Positions 5,407 to 13,021 of a stretch of DNA of 13,367 bases are shown in pieces. The notes under the pieces are model-generated. The model had not been told where the DNA came from. It searched no databases and was given only the letters and a program-made list of their open reading frames with translations. The stretch comes from JAQVSH01 sp964451605. Lineage in GTDB: Bacteria; Bacteroidota; Bacteroidia; Bacteroidales; UBA4181. The position numbers and the translations under genes were made by a program. Location of the stretch: the NCBI GenBank assembly GCA_964451605.1, contig CAYVJA010000065.1, positions 1 through 13,367 of the forward strand, given 5' to 3'. How positions within the stretch are numbered: position 1 is the first letter of the stretch; each line of letters opens with the position of its first letter.

Positions 5407-8400
5407 ATGCGCATAATGAAGAAAGGCACAAGGCTTATCGACAATTCTACCGAAGAATACCTATTTGGAAACGCAATCAAAGAGCTGCTCGAAGATACGG
5501 CCTATTCCGAAGTTTCCATTGCAACGGGATATTGGGATCTTCCCGGAATGGCAGCCCTCTATGAACAACTCTGCTCCTTTCTGGAAAGAGAGAACAGCTC
5601 TTTACGCATCTTACTGGGCGAAGAACCCTCTGTGAAGGCATACCAGGTAAAAGATCCGGCCAAACAAGATCCGGACTTCCCGGAAAAATATCTCAAAAAA
5701 GATCTGGAGGAGTTGCATCTGAGAGATGATTTTCAGAAAGTAGCCACGCTATTAGATCGACACCTCAACAGTGAGGGAACCGGGAAAGTACAAATCCGTG
5801 TATATCGGAAAAACTTTCTGCATGCCAAGTGCTATATCTTTGGCAGTGAAACCGAAAACGCGGTGGGCTTCATCGGCAGTTCGAACTTTACCAAACAGGG
5901 ATTGTTCGGAAATCTGGAGCTGAATCAATTTGAGGATAATAACGCCACAGTTAATTTCGTTCGAAAAAATATATCCCAACACCCTTCTCATCGCACCTGG
6001 TTTGAGGAATTATGGGACGAAAGCGAAGAGTGGGATCGCACATTTAAAGAGGAGATACTTGCACTGAGTAAACATGGCGCTGTCTGTTACAGTGCTTACG
6101 AAATGTACATTCATGCATTATACCGGATGTACGGCCAGGAACTTATCGACGAGAAGGAGAATAAAGTACCTGTCGACGACCCGGATTCCGGGAAACCTCA
6201 ATTGTTGAAATTTCAGATACAAAACGCAAACAGCCTGATAAAAAAGCTAGAAAGGCAAGGTGTGGCCATGCTCTCCGACTCTGTAGGATTGGGGAAAACG
6301 TACACAGCCATAAAGGTCATTGAATACTATAAACAGCAGCTTAATCAAAGGGTGGTTGTAATTGCTCCGGCAGGATTAATTCAACAATGGCGAAAGGCAT
6401 TCGATGACTTTCATACCATCCATATTCCCGAAATCTACAGTCTGCAAGACACAAACCGAATAGAAGATATTCGCGAAAACTTACAATCCATTCCTGTGGG
6501 ATTATTTGTGTTCGATGAAAGCCATAATTTGCGATCGTCGGGAGGGCAACGTTTCGATACATTTATCAGGTGGCGTCAGGAAAACAGCAACTCCAAAACA
6601 TTGATGCTTACTGCAACGCCTATCAATAACCAACTGGCCGACCTTACCAATCAGATTATGTTGGGGTCGGGAGGCGATATCTATAAACTCGGCCGTTTTT
6701 ACGATAGAAGCCGACAGAAATATTTCACACTCAAAGAGCGGTTAGAGGTGCTCCAATCGGATATGCAGAAACAGATTCGCGAAAACGGATTTGTCAATTA
6801 CCAGCAGATGAAAGAGCAGCTTACTCCCCTGCTAAACCGGTTCATCGTGCGGCGTACCCGGCAAGGCATTGAGAAGGAGTATCCCGACGGACTTGAGATC
6901 AATGGTGTACTACAGAAATTTCCCAGATCGTACCCCGATAATTTAGAATATGAGGTGCCTAATCAATTCAAAACCCAACTCTTGGCTATAGCCGCAAAAA
7001 ACAGTGATCTCACCCAGGCATTTCGGTTCGAGATAAACAGTTTGGCCGAATTAGACTATTTGGCACATCCGCTCGACCTCTTTTCGCACTATCAGGAGAG
7101 GGAAAAACCCATACACTCTTCGCTGGAGATTATTTATACCGCTCTTCTGAGTCTGGGGTTTCCCTGTTATCGATACAACATGTACCGATATGCCTATTAC
7201 GGCAAAAAACGGGGCGAGTTAGAACTGAATGTAGATGAGAACCGGGAGTTAAGCCGACAGATTGGTATCTACGGAATTTTTCGAACCGTATTCTTAAAGC
7301 GGCTCGAATCATCGCTCTCTTCCATCGATAAATCGATCAGGAGTTACGAGGAGAAACTCCAACATTTCCGTTCGGGGCTGGAGCAGTACAACCGGATCAT
7401 TTCGGTTAAAAACCTTTCCGCGTTATACAGAGCCATCGATCTGTACAACGAACAGAATGCCGAAGAGGATGAGTTGGATTTCGATATTGAGTCGTTCGAA
7501 AGTTCAGGACAGGATTTCGTATCGATTGAGGCTCACGAAGGCATTTTTAATATCGCCCAATTGAAAGCCGATATTGCCAAAGATCTATCGCTCATTACCA
7601 TTCTCAAGGAGCAAATTTCGCTTTTGATTCAAAAAGACGATAAAATTCAGGTGCTGGCAAAGCATCTGAATCAGAACGACGACAGGAAGGTTCTTATATT
7701 CACCTACTTTGCCGACACATTGCAATATCTTTCCGAGAAGTTACCCGAATACTTAGTCAAGAATAAAAACGTTGAATTCGCATTAGGGTCAAAAAACGAC
7801 ATTGAAAACTACGCCAAACGTTTTGCGCCGGTCTCGAAAAAATATACTATCAAACCCTCCGAAAAAGAGATTGATTTTCTGGTTGCAACCGACAAACTCT
7901 CCGAAGGTCAGAACCTGCAGGATTGTGGCATGATTGTTAACTACGACCTCCACTGGAACCCGGTAAGAATGATTCAGCGTAACGGCCGTATCAATCGACT
8001 GGGGAGTAAACACGAGGAGATCTTTATCTACAATTTCAGGCCTACCGAACAGTTAGAGAGCTACCTCAAATTGGTAAGTAAACTGCAGGAAAAGATTAAT
8101 CTGATACGTTACACCATCGGAAGCGACCAAAGCGTCCTTGACGAAGAGCCTGTTCCGCAAGACTTTACCGAGGATCTTTACAGTCGTGATGAAAAGAGAC
8201 GACTTGAGGCCTTCCGAAAAATTTTTGAGACATCCGAATTGCTGGCGGCCGAAGATCTCTTCATGGACGACTTGAGAGAGTTTGATCGAAATCCCGGATA
8301 CGAAGAGGGCTACAAGGAGGCCATAAAAAAACTTCCTAAGGGGAAATGGGGAAAGATTCAGGCCAGAAAAGCCGAAGAGAACTTTTCGCACCTCGTTCAC

Positions 8401-8907
8401 ATGGCCGATAGCCATGAAGAGGCGGGTTACTTTATTGCCTACAAAGACGGAAGAGGCGAAATGCTTACCACCGCCGAAGGGTTACTCTCCATTCAAACCG
8501 GCAGCAGCAATAATCGGCGGTTTAAAGACGAATTTCGTCACAAACCCAAGATAGAAGCGGATATCCGGGCCTATATCGAATCGTATCAATTCCGTGAAGG
8601 CGATACTGCCAACAATTACACCAGAGGACAGGAGATTGCCATTGCCCAACTACGCAACACCATGTTCGAATACCAATACCCCTACCAGGAGATTGAGCAG
8701 GTTGAGAACTGTTTACTCTATTCCCTGAACGCCTATATTAACAAAGAGAGTCTGAAGCTGGTTCGTCAGGTGAATCGGCTGTTACGCCACAACCAATTCA
8801 TCGGAAGCGAGATCATCGAACAATTCATCGCACTGGCACAACAATACAAGCCCGGAGAGTCGACCGAAAAGGCTCCGCTAAGCGAGATGATTCAAATCTT
8901 TGAATAG
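5407..8907 (+). CDS. PLD-type nuclease fused to SWI2/SNF2-like helicase, probable defence/restriction protein
   Basis: This 1166-residue protein has two modules. The N-terminal domain (about 1-230) has one half of an HKD motif, HAK (139-141) then GSSN (157-160) and FTKQGL, typical of PLD-family nucleases that work as dimers. The usual Asp four residues after the Lys is Gly146. The SF2 helicase follows: DSVGLGKT (291-298), DESH (370-373), TATP (402-405), ATDKLSEGQN (827-836) and QRNGRINRLG (857-866), an SNF2/RapA-type set. Between the lobes is a long insert (about 440-750), with a likely coiled coil near 629-665 and an acidic patch, AEEDELDFDIE. A further 300 C-terminal residues have no domain I recognise. 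The start may be ATG 5407 or 5416. The methyltransferase gene begins one base after the stop, so the two are almost certainly co-translated. The likely role is ATP-driven translocation on foreign DNA with cleavage by the PLD domain. Confidence 0.88.
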   Translation: MRIMKKGTRLIDNSTEEYLFGNAIKELLEDTAYSEVSIATGYWDLPGMAALYEQLCSFLERENSSLRILLGEEPSVKAYQVKDPAKQDPDFPEKYLKKDLEELHLRDDFQKVATLLDRHLNSEGTGKVQIRVYRKNFLHAKCYIFGSETENAVGFIGSSNFTKQGLFGNLELNQFEDNNATVNFVRKNISQHPSHRTWFEELWDESEEWDRTFKEEILALSKHGAVCYSAYEMYIHALYRMYGQELIDEKENKVPVDDPDSGKPQLLKFQIQNANSLIKKLERQGVAMLSDSVGLGKTYTAIKVIEYYKQQLNQRVVVIAPAGLIQQWRKAFDDFHTIHIPEIYSLQDTNRIEDIRENLQSIPVGLFVFDESHNLRSSGGQRFDTFIRWRQENSNSKTLMLTATPINNQLADLTNQIMLGSGGDIYKLGRFYDRSRQKYFTLKERLEVLQSDMQKQIRENGFVNYQQMKEQLTPLLNRFIVRRTRQGIEKEYPDGLEINGVLQKFPRSYPDNLEYEVPNQFKTQLLAIAAKNSDLTQAFRFEINSLAELDYLAHPLDLFSHYQEREKPIHSSLEIIYTALLSLGFPCYRYNMYRYAYYGKKRGELELNVDENRELSRQIGIYGIFRTVFLKRLESSLSSIDKSIRSYEEKLQHFRSGLEQYNRIISVKNLSALYRAIDLYNEQNAEEDELDFDIESFESSGQDFVSIEAHEGIFNIAQLKADIAKDLSLITILKEQISLLIQKDDKIQVLAKHLNQNDDRKVLIFTYFADTLQYLSEKLPEYLVKNKNVEFALGSKNDIENYAKRFAPVSKKYTIKPSEKEIDFLVATDKLSEGQNLQDCGMIVNYDLHWNPVRMIQRNGRINRLGSKHEEIFIYNFRPTEQLESYLKLVSKLQEKINLIRYTIGSDQSVLDEEPVPQDFTEDLYSRDEKRRLEAFRKIFETSELLAAEDLFMDDLREFDRNPGYEEGYKEAIKKLPKGKWGKIQARKAEENFSHLVHMADSHEEAGYFIAYKDGRGEMLTTAEGLLSIQTGSSNNRRFKDEFRHKPKIEADIRAYIESYQFREGDTANNYTRGQEIAIAQLRNTMFEYQYPYQEIEQVENCLLYSLNAYINKESLKLVRQVNRLLRHNQFIGSEIIEQFIALAQQYKPGESTEKAPLSEMIQIFE

Positions 8908-8908
8908 C

Positions 8909-11773
8909 ATGGAACTAACAGATATTAACCTCATTCTGGAAAAGTTGGCAACCGATCCGGATAATGGCCGGGATCACATCTTTGCACTGGCAGAGATGCT
9001 CATACGTTGGATGGGCTTTGACTATGTCGAAAACGGGAAACCTCGTTTGTTAGATTTTCAAACCCTGAAAATGAAAGAGGCGCTGGTTCCTGCCCCGGTT
9101 ACAGGACAGGAACAGCTCTATCGGCTCACCGCCGACGGACAGTCGGTGCGTATTCGTTTGGCAGTAATCAAGAAATTCGAAAAGCGAACCATTCAGTATT
9201 TAACCGAAACCAATGTAGGACTATCCAGTTATCAGGCAAGTATGAGGGGAATCAAACAGGTTGAAGGCCGCGAGCCGTTCGTTGCCCGACAACCCTATTT
9301 CCTCCATTTTGTAACCACTGCAAAATATAATCGCCTTTGGGTGATTGTAAACGAGGACGATCAAAAGAGAGTTCTGGTTTTCCGTAACCGACTATCGCAC
9401 ACCCAGTACAACAAAATTCTTCCCCTCTGGAAAAATACAGCCACCAGGTCGAAACCCGAGATCGCAAAGCTGTTTTGGAAAAGTCTCGATGTAAAAGAGG
9501 TCAATATCGCCTTTTACAAACAGATTAAGGAGCGATTCGATGCGTTGCTGGGCATTGCAAAACAGCAGAACAGATCTGTTTCTGAAGAGGATATGATGCA
9601 ATTTGCCGTCAGACTGATTGGCCGATACATCTTTTGCTGGTTCCTCAAAGAAAAAGAGATTATCCCCGAAGCTCTGCTCTCCTCGGCCACCATAGAAGAA
9701 CACAAACATCATTACTTTCAGACGCTTCTGCCAAAGCTCTTCTTCAATACACTAAATGCCGAAGTGACCGACCCGGCAAGAAACGAGCTTGTTACAGAAC
9801 TCGATCCTCTCTATAAAAACATCCCCTACCTTAATGGCGGACTCTTCGATTGGCACTCCGAGGACGTACTGTTTACGACCCTCGACTTAAACAATTGGCT
9901 GCTGGCATTTGTAAAGGTTCTCGAGAGTTTCGACTTTACCGTCGATGAGAGCAGTAGTCAATATCAACAAGTGGCTATCGACCCGGAGATGCTGGGCCGG
10001 ATTTTCGAAAACCTTCTGGCAAGCCAAAATCCTGAAACCGAAAAGATGGCCAACGAACGCAAAGCGTTCGGGGCATTTTATACGCCGCGCGAAATTGTCG
10101 ATTATATGGTGAACCGAAGTCTCTTCGCCTATCTGTCGACAACGCTGGTACCCCGTATCGAAGCCCGAAGAGAGCTACTTGCAGAAGAAAAGTTTCTCTA
10201 TGAAGGCACCCTGTTTCAAGATGCATTTTCTGATCCTCTCCCCATAGACAATCGCATAGCCGAACAGGCCGAACAGGAGAGAAAACGTGAAAAAACAGAT
10301 CAAAAAATTGAAAAACTCCTTTCGCCAGTCTGCATGGAGAATCCGTTCGACCGTCAGGAGACCCATGCCGTACGAAAAGCCCTTGGGAATATTACTATCC
10401 TCGATCCGGCGTGCGGTTCGGGAGCGTTTCCTATGGGTGTACTGCTCAGGTTGATGGAACTCCGGCAAATTGTGGGGCATGGGCATAGAAACAATTACGA
10501 TCTGAAAGAGGAGATTTTGAGTAAGAACATCTTCGGGGTGGATATTATGCCTATGGCTGTAGAGATTGCCCGGCTCCGGGCCTGGCTCAGTCTGGTTTTG
10601 GAGGCCGATTACAAACCTGCCGACAGGAAAAATAATTTCGGGATTGCCGCACTTCCTAATCTCGATTTTAAGTTTGTGTGCGCCAACAGCTTAATCGACA
10701 GCGGTTACGAGGAGGTACTGAAAATCCTCAGCAAAAATATCGGTTACGGAAAGATGAGCCAGTTGAACGGAGAGATCCGGAAACTACAACAACTCCGCGA
10801 CGACTATTTCGACCCCAAAGGCGATAAAACACGTAAAAAAGAGCTGCAGAGACAGTTTGTTCAAACCAAGGAGTACATCAAATCGGAATTTGAGAGTTTA
10901 AAGAGCAGCTGGAATCTGGAAAATTTTTTGCAAAAAGTCGACAGTTGGAATCCGTTCAACGATGCTCACCCCTCCCCCTTCTTTTCGCCAGCCTGGATGT
11001 TCGGTGTCAGAAACGGATTCGATCTGGTCATCGGAAACCCTCCCTACGTGCAGATTCAAAAGATGGAAGAGGGAAAAAAAGTTGCGCTCGAACAACAACA
11101 CTACGCCACCTACGACCGTACCGGCGATCTCTATCAACTCTTTTACGAACGGGGCATTCAGCTGCTGCAATCGAACGGAACCTTAGCCTACATCACCTCT
11201 AATAAGTGGATGCGAAGCAATTACGGCAGGAGCACCCGCTCTTACCTTGCTAATAATACGCAACCCCGTGCTTTAGTTGACTTTGGAATGGCGTTAGTTT
11301 TTGAGTCTGCCACCATCCTCACCAATATCTTTATCGGACAGCGGAGCCCAAAGAGCCAGGAACTCCCTATCTGCCGAATCCAAAAAGATTTCGATAATCC
11401 TTCGCAATTAAGCGATTATGTAAGTGCGAATACTATCACCATCGACAATCCGGATGAGGAGGCCTGGGTGGCATACACCCCCTCCGAATACGCGCTGATA
11501 CAAAAGATTGAAAAACAGGGNNNNNNNNNNNNNNNNNNNNNNNNNNNNNNNNNNNNNNNNNNNNNNNNNNNNNNNNNNNNNNNNNNNNNNNNNNNNNNNN
11601 NNNNNNNNNNNNNNNNNNNNGATGAGATTATCTCTGCAAAGAAAGCAAACCAAAACAGCACCGATGCCGAACGAAAACTCGATCTGCTGATCTGCCGAAT
11701 GTACCAACTCACCCTCGAAGAGGCGCAACTCATCGACCCGACTATTTCGCAAACGGAATTCGATGCAGTATAG
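8909..11773 (+). CDS. Eco57I/PglX-like N6-adenine DNA methyltransferase, interrupted by an assembly gap
   Basis: I start at ATG 8909, one base after the helicase stop, rather than TTG 8900, which overlaps it. An N-terminal region of about 380 residues shows no nuclease motif that I recognise. The methyltransferase core follows: GAFYTPREIVDYMV (388-401), DPACGSGAF (499-507, S-adenosylmethionine-binding motif I), a segment FGVDIMPMAVEIARLRAWL, and NPPY (710-713, catalytic motif IV of N6-adenine enzymes). Sequence is visible to residue 870, ending in EYALIQKIEKQ, just where family members begin their target-recognition domain. After 100 Ns, 50 residues remain, with a C-terminal pattern LDLLICRMYQLTLEEAQLID that suits this family. 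The frame continues across the Ns only if the gap is truly 100 bases or congruent with it. Full-length relatives are usually well over 1000 residues, so most of the specificity domain is probably missing. It likely protects host DNA. Confidence 0.85.
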   Translation: MELTDINLILEKLATDPDNGRDHIFALAEMLIRWMGFDYVENGKPRLLDFQTLKMKEALVPAPVTGQEQLYRLTADGQSVRIRLAVIKKFEKRTIQYLTETNVGLSSYQASMRGIKQVEGREPFVARQPYFLHFVTTAKYNRLWVIVNEDDQKRVLVFRNRLSHTQYNKILPLWKNTATRSKPEIAKLFWKSLDVKEVNIAFYKQIKERFDALLGIAKQQNRSVSEEDMMQFAVRLIGRYIFCWFLKEKEIIPEALLSSATIEEHKHHYFQTLLPKLFFNTLNAEVTDPARNELVTELDPLYKNIPYLNGGLFDWHSEDVLFTTLDLNNWLLAFVKVLESFDFTVDESSSQYQQVAIDPEMLGRIFENLLASQNPETEKMANERKAFGAFYTPREIVDYMVNRSLFAYLSTTLVPRIEARRELLAEEKFLYEGTLFQDAFSDPLPIDNRIAEQAEQERKREKTDQKIEKLLSPVCMENPFDRQETHAVRKALGNITILDPACGSGAFPMGVLLRLMELRQIVGHGHRNNYDLKEEILSKNIFGVDIMPMAVEIARLRAWLSLVLEADYKPADRKNNFGIAALPNLDFKFVCANSLIDSGYEEVLKILSKNIGYGKMSQLNGEIRKLQQLRDDYFDPKGDKTRKKELQRQFVQTKEYIKSEFESLKSSWNLENFLQKVDSWNPFNDAHPSPFFSPAWMFGVRNGFDLVIGNPPYVQIQKMEEGKKVALEQQHYATYDRTGDLYQLFYERGIQLLQSNGTLAYITSNKWMRSNYGRSTRSYLANNTQPRALVDFGMALVFESATILTNIFIGQRSPKSQELPICRIQKDFDNPSQLSDYVSANTITIDNPDEEAWVAYTPSEYALIQKIEKQXXXXXXXXXXXXXXXXXXXXXXXXXXXXXXXXXXDEIISAKKANQNSTDAERKLDLLICRMYQLTLEEAQLIDPTISQTEFDAV
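11521..11620. other. Assembly gap of 100 N inside the methyltransferase gene
   Basis: Exactly 100 unknown bases, the conventional placeholder for a gap of unknown length, lie within the methyltransferase. The sequence on both sides is coding for the same protein. The missing part corresponds to the target-recognition domain, which in this family normally spans a few hundred residues, so the real gap is likely several hundred bases long. Confidence 0.95.
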
Positions 11774-11799
11774 ACAACTCCAATCAGCAAACCGGGCCC

Positions 11800-12978
11800 T
11801 TAGTTGAGCGAATGGAGCGGGATGATATTCCCGCAACAAAATTTGTACTTTTTCCCGCTTCCGCAGGGACAAGGATCGTTACGACCCGGTTCTTTTGCAG
11901 AGGGCGGGGTACGGCCTTCTAAAAAATCGCCGGACATGCGAAAGGGCTCTGATGGCAACGGTTGTAGGAATGGCCGCTCTTTTCGAAACAGCTGTTCCGC
12001 AGAATGGCCTTTGAGGGTCCACCGGGGCATACTATTGATATAATCTACCACCAACGTCATTCTCCGATTCAGCTCCTCTATGTTTCCCATGGGAAGAAAC
12101 GGTTGAAAAGCATCCAGAATTTCTGCCATAGGTGCGTCATTTTGTGACAACTGCCAAATCCTGTCAAGCAGAAGTGAGATGCCCTGTTCTATTAACCCTG
12201 CTTTTCTCAGATAGTCGATAAGTTTTTCCGAAGCCCGGCTGGAAAAGGGCAGAAAATGGGCTCCGGCGTATAGAATCATCTTCTCCGAAAAGCGATAATT
12301 CTTGAGATCGGTTCTGCGAGTACGCTCATTTGCCAAAGATTCAGGATTGTAAACTTCTGTTGTGCACACCCAGGGAGTACGCTGAAAACCAAAAAAACTG
12401 CTGTACCAGAAAAGCCTGTCTCTGGTTAATACAGCTTCAACCAGAAGATCGAGCGTAATCTCCTCTCCGGTCATTTCATTATAGCTCTCTACCAGCTCCG
12501 AAAGTGGAAGTGCACCAAACAAACGGATTAATCCGGCAAGAAAGATATCCCGTTTATCCTGTATCCACAGTTCCCTGTCAGAAACAATCGAATCAATAAC
12601 CGGTTTCAACGCAGAACAGAGATTGGCAGAGATATAAATGCGCGAAGGTGCGCTCAGGGAGCCGGAAACAAGACCCGCCACCCCCCTGTCGAACAAAAAA
12701 CGTTCGATATCATAACTGGTAACCGTAAGGTTACCCCCTGCATGCACCAACTTCTGCAGCAATTCCAGGGCAGACATGGGCAGGCGATATAGAAGGAGCT
12801 TTGGATTGCTTAGCCATTTTTCTTCGAGAACCAGACTCAAACGGCTTTTGTTCCAGTTTGAACGATACGGTACCGAAAAAACTTTGCAGTTGAGCTGAAG
12901 CAAATCTTTTGTCAGTGTATCCATCAACAACTCATGCAACCGAGCCTCGCCTTTCAAAGTCATCTTCTTATTGTTCAT
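11800..12978 (-). CDS. SEC-C zinc-motif protein of unknown function
   Basis: A 392-residue protein with no signal peptide or membrane segment, so probably cytoplasmic. Its C-terminus carries GRNDPCPCGSGKKYKFCCGN (365-384), a complete SEC-C zinc-binding motif with Cys370, Cys372, Cys381 and Cys382. In SecA this motif binds SecB and ribosomes, but stand-alone SEC-C proteins have many roles. The preceding 340 residues look helical and include SMPRWTLKGHSAEQLF, a stretch seen just before SEC-C motifs in related uncharacterised proteins. The N-terminal part has no domain I recognise; LVHAGGNLTVTSYDIERFLFDRG could be a helix-turn-helix-like piece. The gene is convergent with the methyltransferase, with 26 bases between the stops and no terminator, and has its own -7 element. 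It is therefore not in the methyltransferase operon. A link to the defence module is only positional. Confidence 0.75.
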   Translation of the reverse strand: MNNKKMTLKGEARLHELLMDTLTKDLLQLNCKVFSVPYRSNWNKSRLSLVLEEKWLSNPKLLLYRLPMSALELLQKLVHAGGNLTVTSYDIERFLFDRGVAGLVSGSLSAPSRIYISANLCSALKPVIDSIVSDRELWIQDKRDIFLAGLIRLFGALPLSELVESYNEMTGEEITLDLLVEAVLTRDRLFWYSSFFGFQRTPWVCTTEVYNPESLANERTRRTDLKNYRFSEKMILYAGAHFLPFSSRASEKLIDYLRKAGLIEQGISLLLDRIWQLSQNDAPMAEILDAFQPFLPMGNIEELNRRMTLVVDYINSMPRWTLKGHSAEQLFRKERPFLQPLPSEPFRMSGDFLEGRTPPSAKEPGRNDPCPCGSGKKYKFCCGNIIPLHSLN

Positions 12979-13001
12979 CCTGACAGGAATTAATCATTCC
13001 C

Positions 13002-13009
13002 CAAAGATA
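13002..13009 (-). promoter_or_regulatory. -7 promoter element for the SEC-C gene
   Basis: The minus strand reads TATCTTTG at 13009-13002, an exact TAnnTTTG match and identical to the element at 5229-5236. It lies 23 bases before the ATG at 12978, in the 43-base gap after the upstream glycosidase gene. No clear -33 element is present at normal spacing, where the sequence would fall in the end of that upstream gene. Confidence 0.45.
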
Positions 13010-13021
13010 GAACAATCTCGG

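Noticed and set aside
8900..8908. TTG start at 8900 for the methyltransferase
   Set aside because: It overlaps the helicase stop and adds only three residues; the ATG at 8909 follows the stop by one base and is the more usual start.
10403..11060. Cytosine methyltransferase or type III Mod subunit
   Set aside because: The NPPY motif and the GAFYTP-DPACGSG order identify the N6-adenine Eco57I/PglX class; no cytosine PCQ motif is present.
11521..11620. Methyltransferase read as a 957-residue protein of normal length
   Set aside because: The count includes 100 placeholder Ns; the true gap is probably several hundred bases, so length and frame across it are not known.
5407..11773. Complete DISARM or BREX system
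   Set aside because: No DrmA, DrmB, BrxL, PglZ or similar gene is present in the window; only the activities of some DISARM parts are seen.
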